From Candidatus Rifleibacteriota bacterium (GTDB lineage: Bacteria; Muiribacteriota; UBA6191; JACPRK01; JACQZM01): 46,262 bases of DNA. The notes under the pieces are model-generated. The model ran no database searches. It had not been told where the DNA came from and saw nothing but the letters and a program-made list of their open reading frames with translations. Made by a program: the position numbers and the translations under genes. Of the stretch, positions 6,651 through 14,244 are shown piece by piece; positions within the stretch are counted from its first letter, which is position 1, and each line of letters opens with the position of its first letter. Location of the stretch: positions 1 to 46,262 of the forward strand of contig JACQZM010000063.1 of the NCBI GenBank assembly GCA_016213885.1, in the 5' to 3' direction.

Positions 6651-8866
6651 ATGACGGCGATGCTTCGACCCGACCTCCGACTCATCGGTCTCGCTTCGCT
6701 GACGCTCTTTCTCTCGTCGGTCGTCGCCGCGCCCCCGTCGTCCCGACCGGCGCCTGCCGGGACGCCCGCAGCGACCGCTCCGGTCTCTCCACGCCCCTCG
6801 CCCGCCCGGCCCGGGCTGACCGCACCGGCCTCCCCGGCGACCACCGCTCCGGGGCCCGCGCTGACCGCCGTCTCGGTCCAGCGCCCCGCCGATGTGGATC
6901 GCTACTTCCAGGCGCTCTGGGCGGCTCGTGGGGCGACGGTCGCGTCGACGGCGCCGCCGGAGATCTGGCTCCGCCGCGCCTGGCTGGACCTGGTCGGAAC
7001 GATCCCGAGCCGGACGGCGCTCGATCGATTCACGGCCGACCGGACGCCGGGCGCCCGGCAGCGGGTCGTCGACTCCCTGGTCCGGTCCCCCTCGTTCGGG
7101 CGCCACTGGGGGCGCCAGCTCGCCAGGACGCTGCTCCTCCCGGGCGAGGAGTGGTCCGACGAGACCGGCAGGAACCTCGAGCGGTTCCTGGGCGACGAGA
7201 TCAACGCGGATCGGCCGTGGCCACGGATTCTCCACTCGCTCGTCACCGGATCCGGCCGGGCCTCGGCGTTCCGGGCCCAGTTCAGGGAGGCGCCGATGGA
7301 GGTGGCCGGCGCCATCGGCAGGGGCATGCTGGGCATCCGGCTCGGATGCGCCCAGTGTCACGACGATCAAGTCCACGGCTGGACCGTCGACGACTTCTAC
7401 GGGCTCGCCGGCTTCTTCGGCGTGCCCCGGCACATCTCGGCCCCCAGGAAGCTCCTGGAGGCGTTCAGGGCCGGCAAGGTCCGGACGCTCTACGACCTGG
7501 TCATGAACATGCCCGAGATGACGCCGCGGGGGGTCGACCACAGGTGGGTGAGGGCGGAAGTCGATCGCACCGTGGAGCTGCTCGACCGCCTCCACAGGAT
7601 GGGCGTGGGCCCGGTCGGAGCGCCCAACGTGAAGGGCGTGGACTGGGCCGCCAGCGACATCTATCGGCTGCACCGGGAGCGCCGGGCCATGATGAACCCG
7701 AGAAGCCCCGGCGTCTTCGCCGCCACCGGATCCATACCGCTGCCCGGCGAGGAGGAGTCGGTCTCGGTGCCGTCGTACGTGAAATGCTCCAGACCCGGGG
7801 GAGCGAGGCCGGGGCAGCGGGCTGTCGCCCGGTTCCCCGGCGAGCCCAGGCCGGCGTCGACCAAGGGCGGCAAGAGGGAGGCGCTGGCCCGCTGGCTCTC
7901 CGGTCCGGAGAACCCGTTCGTCGGGAGAGCCGTGGTGAACAGGGTCTTCTCCATGCTCCTGGGCACGCCGCTGGTGGAGCCGGTGGACGAGGTGGCCCAC
8001 CCGGTCGATCGCGTGCATGAGCCGCTTCTGGCCGGGCTCACCGAGGGGTTCGGCAGGGAGAACAGCAGCGTCCGCTGGCTGGTCAGGGCCACGGTCCTGT
8101 CGACCCCGTACGGGCTCGGCGGCGTCGCCCCCACCAGGCTGGCCACCGCCGCGAGCCTGGGCGCCCTGGATGGCCCCCCTGCCGGTGCGTCCCAGGGCCA
8201 GACCAGCGCCACCACCGACCCGGAGGTGTCGTCGGCGAGCTCCGTCGACCACACCACGGCGACGACCGGGCGGGGCGAGGCCGTGGCCTCGTTCTACTTC
8301 GCCGACGAGACCATGCCGTGCACCCGCCACCTGGAACGGCCGCGGTCGGCGGCCGCGGCCAGGGCGCGGCTCTGCGTGACAGCGTCGGTGAGGCCGCTGG
8401 CGCCCCATCAGGTCGTGGCCTCGCTGTTTGCGGTGACCGGCCGGGACCAGACCGCCCGGCTCGGCCGCGGAGCTCGCGACGCGGTCGAGCAGGAGGATGA
8501 GCTCACCCGGGTGCTGGCTCACCAGGACCGCGTGACCTCCGTGCTGGCGTCGGACATCCAGGGGATCCTCGATCTCGCGGCGGAGCCGGAGGCCGCCGAG
8601 GGTGAGGACGGCCGCGCCGCCGGGTTCCCCCCGGACCCGGCCTCCATGGGCTCGGAGCTCGCGGCGCTGCTGCAGGACGCCCCGGTGCTGGCCGCTTGCA
8701 GCGCCTGCGGGTGCTCTCCCGGAAGCCCGAGCGCTTCGAGGAGCAGCGGTTCCTCCAGAGGATGCCGAAGGCTCCGGCTGGCGCCTGGGGACCCGACCAG
8801 GTCAAGGCGTGGGCCGACGCCCTGTGGGCGCTGGTCTTCTCCGTGGAGTTCCTGACCAACCACTGA
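6651..8866 (+). CDS. exported DUF1549/DUF1553 (PSCyt-like) protein, frameshifted near the 3' end
   Basis: A Sec-type signal (LIGLASLTLFLSSVVAA) is followed by a Pro/Ala-rich linker. Next is a DUF1549 domain with the family's heme-like motif GCAQCHDDQVHGWTVDDFYG. A DUF1553 part follows with ALARWLSGPENPFVGRAVVNRVF, ending in RPLAPHQVVASLFAVTG. In the given frame the end degenerates after LLQDAPVLA into Ser/Arg-rich sequence ending at 8855. Shifting by one base near 8680-8700 restores RLRVLSRKPERFEEQRF and the canonical ending ALVFSVEFLTNH, with stop at 8864-8866. Proteins of this family are abundant in Planctomycetota and their biochemical role is largely unknown. The start is uncertain: ATG 6651 or 6660. 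Confidence 0.8.
8686..8703 (+). repeat. 18-base direct repeat, copy A (at the frameshift site)
   Basis: TGCTGGCCGCTTGCAGCG occurs here and again at 9168-9185, where it encodes the LAAC lipobox of the next gene. The copy here coincides with the point where the DUF1549/DUF1553 frame breaks. Confidence 0.6.
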
Positions 8867-9100
8867 ACGTCGGAGGCGCTCCCGGGATCCTCCACCTGAT
8901 CCGCCCAGCCCGGTCTGTGATCTGGCGGAGGAGGTCGACCTCGGCTTCACCGCCCCGGCGCGCCGGGACGGCGCGGTCCTGGCCGTCAATCTCCCTCGCA
9001 GAGGTGCCGATCATGGAGATGAGCCCTGTCGCTCTCGTCTCGTCCTGCCTTCGCGTGGACCGGGATGTGTCGTCCGCCTCCAGGACCCGGGAGATGCTGC

Positions 9101-10735
9101 ATGCCGTATTCGCCCAGTCGAGCGAGCAACCTCGCGATCGGGGTCACCCTCGGCACTCTCTCCCTGCTGCTGGCCGCTTGCAGCGTGCCTGGCCCCGGGG
9201 ACGGCGGCTCCGGGACCATCAACACGAAAGTGGTGGCGCAGGGCCCGGCATCCGGGCTGACGGGACTGGATGTCTCGATCGTGGTGGAGCGAGCCGCACG
9301 CGCGGTTTCCGATTCGCCCATCACCATTGCCGTGGTGGATCGCGAAGGGAACATCCTGGGAGTCTTCTCCCGTCCGGCCCCCACGGCGGCCAGCGCCGCC
9401 ACCGAAGAGGTGGCCGTGGGCCTGGCCCGCACCGGAGCGTTCTTCTCCAACGACAGTGCGCCGCTCTCTTCCGAGTTGATCCGTTTCCTGAGTCGGGAGC
9501 ACTTTCCCGAGAACGTCTTGAATACGCCTTCCGCGGACCTGTTCGGCATCGAGCACACGAACCGCGGGTGTCCGCTCACCGGGGGGCCACTCACCGTCCC
9601 CTACGTGGACGCGGCCCACTTCGTTCCGCCGGCAACGAACATCGCGGGGACCGATCCCGGCCCCGGCATCATCTGTCGCCCCGGGGGCTTCCCTCTGTAC
9701 AAGAACAACCGACTGGTGGGCGGCGTGGGAGTGTCCGGCTCCGCCGACCCGGTGAACGAGTTCGCGGGCCTCACGGCCACGACCGGCTACCAGCTCGAGG
9801 CGGCCGATCCGGGCAAGATCTTCCTGGGGGGCATCATCCTTCCTTACCTTGCGGCTGGCGGCAGGGGCGAACGACCCACCGGCACGGTGCCCGGCGACTT
9901 CCCGGGGAGCGGGGCGTTCCGGGGGGGGATCCCCGGCATCCCGGTGGCCGGGGTCCGCGACAGTCCCGTGGTTGCCGCGCCTTTCGCCCCGGAAGGCTAC
10001 CTGATCGGCCCCGCGGATGGCGCCCTGATCTCTGCTGTCGAAGTGGACGGCATCGTCCAGGCCGCCGTCCGCCAGGCCAATCTGACCCGTGCGGCAATCC
10101 GCTTGCCCGCGGGCAGCAAGGCCAGCATGGTGATTGCCGTCGCCGAGGCCGTGGGCAACGCCACCGTCTCCCGAGGGGCCTTGCTGGCGCTGTTCAGGAT
10201 GCCCGACGCCACGGTGTTCTCGATCGACGTGGCGGCCGCGAAGGCTCGCAACGTCATCTATTTCTCCGACACCGCCCACTTCCCCGGAGACCTTCCCGGC
10301 GTACCCCCGGGAACGGCGGTGACCAACCGGACGATCGGGTTCGGTGCCCAGAGCATGTACCCGTCCGGCATCGACGGCTCCGGTCCGGGGCCGTTCCGTG
10401 CCCTGTTCCTCCACGATCTGGCGTACCCGTGTACGCAGGGGCAGGACCCGGGCAACGACTTCGGCCCGCCCGCCGCCATCCCACCCATGAATCCCATCAC
10501 CAGCATCACGAACAGGAACGGCATCGTGTTCTTCCCGGGCAGCACGCCGCTCTACAGAAATGGCGCGATGGTCGCCGGCCTCGGAGTCTCCGGTGACGGA
10601 GTCGCACAGGACGACGTCGTGACGAACGCGGCCGCCCACGGATATCTTCCGCCGCCCGCAATCCGCGCCGACCAGCTCATCCTCGACGACGTCCGCCTCC
10701 CCTACTTCAAGTTCAGCCGGAGCCCCGAGCAGTAG
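9101..10735 (+). CDS. lipoprotein with two GlcG/HbpS-like domains
   Basis: A lipoprotein signal with lipobox LLAAC (Cys27) precedes two copies of a GlcG/HbpS (DUF336, heme-binding-like) fold. Domain 1 runs from about residue 40 to 270 and shows RPGGFPLYKNNRLVGGVGVS. Domain 2 runs from about 305 to 540 and shows PGSTPLYRNGAMVAGLGVSG. Family members bind heme or act as accessory sensors; tandem lipidated versions are less usual. The start at 9101 has GGGAG 7 bases upstream. It converges on the cytochrome b gene with only 28 bases between them. A heme-related role beside a 32-heme locus is suggestive but not shown. Confidence 0.8.
   Translation: MPYSPSRASNLAIGVTLGTLSLLLAACSVPGPGDGGSGTINTKVVAQGPASGLTGLDVSIVVERAARAVSDSPITIAVVDREGNILGVFSRPAPTAASAATEEVAVGLARTGAFFSNDSAPLSSELIRFLSREHFPENVLNTPSADLFGIEHTNRGCPLTGGPLTVPYVDAAHFVPPATNIAGTDPGPGIICRPGGFPLYKNNRLVGGVGVSGSADPVNEFAGLTATTGYQLEAADPGKIFLGGIILPYLAAGGRGERPTGTVPGDFPGSGAFRGGIPGIPVAGVRDSPVVAAPFAPEGYLIGPADGALISAVEVDGIVQAAVRQANLTRAAIRLPAGSKASMVIAVAEAVGNATVSRGALLALFRMPDATVFSIDVAAAKARNVIYFSDTAHFPGDLPGVPPGTAVTNRTIGFGAQSMYPSGIDGSGPGPFRALFLHDLAYPCTQGQDPGNDFGPPAAIPPMNPITSITNRNGIVFFPGSTPLYRNGAMVAGLGVSGDGVAQDDVVTNAAAHGYLPPPAIRADQLILDDVRLPYFKFSRSPEQ
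9168..9185 (+). repeat. 18-base direct repeat, copy B
   Basis: The second copy of TGCTGGCCGCTTGCAGCG, inside the signal peptide of the GlcG-like lipoprotein, 482 bases after copy A. Confidence 0.6.
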
Positions 10736-10763
10736 AGGGCGTGCCGGACGTCGAGCCCGGGAA

Positions 10764-11654
10764 TCAGAACCTGAGGGCCTGGACCGCGTGCGCACACATC
10801 AAGACCACCAGCAACATGGAGAGCGGAACGTGCACGAACAGCCATCCATGCAACCAGAGATGGAGCCGCCTCTGCCTCTCCAGCTGAGAGCGCTCATGGC
10901 AGATGCTGGCCAGATCGTCCAGAGTCGGATGCAGACTCGACAGGACGTGCCGCCGAACGTGCTCGAAGTGGGTGGCTCGCGCGCGGGCGTCTGTCAGACC
11001 GCTGGGCAGGTCAGCAAGATAGGGTTTCAGGTGGTTCACGTAGAAATCCACGAGCGGCAAGGACCCCGGCTTCAAATCGGCAAGCGATGTCGACGCCGGC
11101 ATCCCGCCGCCGCGGAGCTCCGCCACGACCGTGGAGGGGAGGCTGTCGGGAAAAGCTCCCACGGCCGCCTCGACAGAGAGGCGCGCCTCCTCCCGGAGCT
11201 TCAGGAGTACCTGGTCGATCTGCTCATACACGGTCTCCGTGGGGCACTGGACCATCATCCGTTCCGGGAGGAACCGCTGAAGCACCAGACCGAAGATCCC
11301 GCTGGCCGAGACCACAGCCAGGAGCAGCACGAGAAGAGTCGCCATGGTGCCGCTGACGCGAAGACCGGAATGGAAGAGGACGACGGGCAGCGCAAGCATC
11401 GAGATCCAGATGTGTGCCTTCAGCCAGTGCTGTCCGGTTCCGACCAGCCACCCAGGGAATCTGCGCCGCGCCGACAGAGAAGCAGCGAAGAGGATGAGGC
11501 CGGACGCGGTGACCCCATAGCAGAGGCCCTCGAAGGTACCACCGGAGGGTCCGCTGGGCTCCCCCGCGGCGTATCGCGAGTAATGGGCCGTGGACGCCGC
11601 GGCGATGAGGGCGCAACCGGCGGCCCACTTGATGTGGGACCTGTCCAGGATCAT
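10764..11654 (-). CDS. diheme cytochrome b-like membrane protein
   Basis: A 296-residue membrane protein with about five membrane segments (near 8-27, 42-62, 78-97, 103-125 and 268-290). Two His pairs have identical spacing: His81/His95 in one helix and His275/His289 in the last. This HX13H arrangement is typical of diheme transmembrane cytochromes (ferric-reductase/b561-like). A soluble Leu/Glu-rich region (130-260) lies between the two pairs. It is the last gene of the electron-transfer run, 37 bases after the NuoG-like gene. Inferred: it carries electrons across the inner membrane between the cytoplasmic Fe-S/flavin proteins and the periplasmic cytochromes. No named family was recognised. 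Confidence 0.75.
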   Translation of the reverse strand: MILDRSHIKWAAGCALIAAASTAHYSRYAAGEPSGPSGGTFEGLCYGVTASGLILFAASLSARRRFPGWLVGTGQHWLKAHIWISMLALPVVLFHSGLRVSGTMATLLVLLLAVVSASGIFGLVLQRFLPERMMVQCPTETVYEQIDQVLLKLREEARLSVEAAVGAFPDSLPSTVVAELRGGGMPASTSLADLKPGSLPLVDFYVNHLKPYLADLPSGLTDARARATHFEHVRRHVLSSLHPTLDDLASICHERSQLERQRRLHLWLHGWLFVHVPLSMLLVVLMCAHAVQALRF

Positions 11655-11691
11655 AGGCTCGAGACCACTCCAGTCACATGATCGGGCTGTA

Positions 11692-14244
11692 CTAGCCCTT
11701 CACTTTCTGCGCGGCCATCCCGGTCACCTTCTCCAGCAGCTGCTCCCCTGTCATCCGGAAGGCCGCGTCGTGCGGGCAGACATAGACGCAACGTGGCACC
11801 GGTCTGTCGATACGGCCAGCGGCATCGCACAGGTCGCATGTCGCCGCCTTCGGCTGGGCCACGCGAAGGGTGCGGCCAGGGCGGTCGGGGTCGGGGACGT
11901 CCCTCGGCTGCAGCTCGTTGGGGACCATGAAGATGTTGCCATAGGGACAATTGCGGGCACAGAGGCCGCATCCGATGCAGTGGTTCTCGATGACGATCTG
12001 CTTGTGCCTTCCCCGGTGAATGGCATCCACGGGACAGCCGATCATGCAATAGGCATCCTTGCAGGACCGGCACGCCGTGGCCACGAGATAGTCACCGAAA
12101 CGAAGACCCTCTCTCACCAGCCGCGTGAGTGGCACTCCGTGCGTTTCGGAGCCGTGCTGGTCGACACAGGCCCGGGTACAGAGGTCGCATCGCGTGCAGC
12201 GCGTCAGATCGAGGACGAGCAGGCTCTGCCCCTGGTAGAGCCCCTGCGCGACATACTCCCGTCGCGCCTCGCCGAGCGAAGCCTCGCTGGCGAACTGCAG
12301 ATCTCCCCGGAGCCGATCGACCGACAGCTGGATCAGCCGGCGGCGCACAGACCCGAAGGCGCGGAGCATCTCCAGGAAGTCCGCGCGCCCGATACGCGCC
12401 ATCTCCAGGTGGTCGAGGGCCGAGCATGTGGCGCTCCGCCGGCCGGTGGGAATGGCCGACGACAGATCGGCCGCACCGCTGCCGAGAAGAGCGTTGCTCA
12501 GAACCCGGTCGATCTCGTCCACCGACTTCAGGGCCTCCGCGGCAGGAATCGCCATCAGCCCCATCTCGCCGATGACCGTTCCCGGACCGCTGAACAGCAC
12601 CGTGACCTCTCGCCCGAACTGACTGATCGCGACGCGGACGTGACCGAGGCGGACCAGGCACATGCTGTCGGCCGGGTCGCCCTGCTTGAAGAAGACCTGT
12701 CCCGGGCTCACCCGGACGAACGACAGACGAGGCCTCAGGAACTCGACGCAGCGCCCGAACTCGTCGGGAGGCAGCCCCTGAAACACCTCCGCGCTCTGCA
12801 ACACGGCATCCAGCGCACGCTTGCGGTAGATTCCCTCGAATCTCGCTCGCTGGGCCGGCGAGCGCAGGATGCGATCGAGGACGTTTCGACGGAGCTCCCA
12901 GACCTCGCCGTCCTCGACCGCGACCAGATCGCCGCTGCGTGGGTTGCCGCTCACACAGGCCATCTCGCCGACGATGACATCGGCAGGGCCCACCTGGAAA
13001 CGGCCGAGTGGCTCCGGCGGCTTCTTGAACCAGCGGCGCAGACCTCCCACACCCGAAGCCAGAGCGTCTTCTGGCCAGGCGATCATCCCGAGGCGACCGC
13101 TCTTGATCAGGAAGGCCGAGTTGCCGGGCTCGCCCTGGCGGCATAGAATCTCGCCGGCCTTCAAGCGCCGCCTGACGACCAGGCCTTCCTGCCAGAGAAG
13201 GAACTTCGGAGGCACCCCGGCGAGCATGGGGTCGACGATCAGCTCCGCGGCGGTGAGCAGCTCGACCGTCCGCGCTCCGGTGGCAGGTTTGACCGTGGCG
13301 ACCGGTTTGAAGGTGATCGCGGTCGTCGGACAGGAGACCATGCACTCGCCGCATTGCACACAGCCGGACTCCGCCATCGGGACGTCGAGGTCGAAGCCGA
13401 TTCTGGTCGTCGGCCCTTTCCCGCTCCGGCCGATGATGTGATAGGCCTTGATCTCGTCGCAGGCTCGCGCACACCGGTCGCAGAGGATGCAGGCGCTGTG
13501 ATCTACCAGGAACACGGGGGAAGAGGCGTCGAGATTCGACCGGGGCCGTGCCGGTGGAGGCACCTCCATCACGTCGAAATCGAAGCGCGAACCGTCCAGC
13601 AGGCATCGGTCAGCAACCTGCTTCAGCTCGTTGAACGGCGCGAGTTCCGCCGCAGGGGCCGGAGCTGGCGCTGGCTTCAAGTGCTCGTGCGCGAGCATCT
13701 CGATCAGCACGCGGACCGCCTTGCGCACGGGGTCACCTTCGGGCCCGGGAGCCTTGCTCGTGAAGATCCTCATCCCGTCCTTCACCTGACGCTGGCAAGC
13801 GGGCGTGAGCCTCCGTTCCGGCACCCACCGGCCACCTGCCGGACCGTAGACGTGCACGACGCACAGCCGGCAGACCGCCACCGGCTTCATGTGCGGCTGG
13901 TGGCAGAGCACCGGGATCGGGAACTCCCGCCACCCCGGAGCGCCGGGGGCTTGTGCAGCCGAAGGGCCCGGAGGCTCCGCAGTGGGCCGCCCCTTCTCGG
14001 AAGCGCAGTCACGCCTGTACTCTTCATAGGCCCGGACCGCGGCATCGAAGACCGTGGTATGCCTGGGCGTCGTGCGCCCCTCGAGATCCAGGATGACGTT
14101 GCCCTCTGCCCCCCTCAGCGGCTCGGCCTGTTTCACGGTCACCTTCCGTCCGTCGATCTCGACGGTGACCTCCTTCTCGTAGTCGGCCTCGGTGGGCGCA
14201 TCGAGTCGGACGAGCTGTCCATCGGGATCATCGAACGTCGCCAT
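11692..14244 (-). CDS. NuoG/HoxU-like 2Fe-2S + 4Fe-4S protein with two cyclic-nucleotide-binding domains
   Basis: 850 residues in a mosaic. Residues 1-165 are a NuoG/HoxU-type 2Fe-2S domain (Cys114, 125, 128, 150). Residues 245-312 hold two 4Fe-4S sites (Cys252/255/258/262 and 295/298/301/305). Two cNMP-binding (Crp-like) jelly-roll domains follow at about 355-480 and 490-650 (GEILCRQGEPGNSAFLIKSG; GQVFFKQGDPADSMCLV). The C-terminal 690-830 region is DMSO-reductase-B-like with further 4Fe-4S motifs (CTRCDLCTRAC, CIGCGLCARNCPYGN). No DNA-binding helix-turn-helix is seen. Its ATG overlaps the NuoEF stop (TGATG). Inferred: electron transfer subunit receiving from NuoEF, possibly gated by a ligand at the Crp-like domains. 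The same architecture is, from memory, annotated in planctomycetes without an assigned role. Confidence 0.85.
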   Translation of the reverse strand: MATFDDPDGQLVRLDAPTEADYEKEVTVEIDGRKVTVKQAEPLRGAEGNVILDLEGRTTPRHTTVFDAAVRAYEEYRRDCASEKGRPTAEPPGPSAAQAPGAPGWREFPIPVLCHQPHMKPVAVCRLCVVHVYGPAGGRWVPERRLTPACQRQVKDGMRIFTSKAPGPEGDPVRKAVRVLIEMLAHEHLKPAPAPAPAAELAPFNELKQVADRCLLDGSRFDFDVMEVPPPARPRSNLDASSPVFLVDHSACILCDRCARACDEIKAYHIIGRSGKGPTTRIGFDLDVPMAESGCVQCGECMVSCPTTAITFKPVATVKPATGARTVELLTAAELIVDPMLAGVPPKFLLWQEGLVVRRRLKAGEILCRQGEPGNSAFLIKSGRLGMIAWPEDALASGVGGLRRWFKKPPEPLGRFQVGPADVIVGEMACVSGNPRSGDLVAVEDGEVWELRRNVLDRILRSPAQRARFEGIYRKRALDAVLQSAEVFQGLPPDEFGRCVEFLRPRLSFVRVSPGQVFFKQGDPADSMCLVRLGHVRVAISQFGREVTVLFSGPGTVIGEMGLMAIPAAEALKSVDEIDRVLSNALLGSGAADLSSAIPTGRRSATCSALDHLEMARIGRADFLEMLRAFGSVRRRLIQLSVDRLRGDLQFASEASLGEARREYVAQGLYQGQSLLVLDLTRCTRCDLCTRACVDQHGSETHGVPLTRLVREGLRFGDYLVATACRSCKDAYCMIGCPVDAIHRGRHKQIVIENHCIGCGLCARNCPYGNIFMVPNELQPRDVPDPDRPGRTLRVAQPKAATCDLCDAAGRIDRPVPRCVYVCPHDAAFRMTGEQLLEKVTGMAAQKVKG

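Noticed and set aside
5137..8855. One long plus-strand frame running through the aldehyde dehydrogenase into the DUF1549 gene
   Set aside because: Over 5166-6480 it is an Arg/Gly-rich shadow of the dehydrogenase. The real DUF1549 gene starts at about 6651 with a clear signal peptide.
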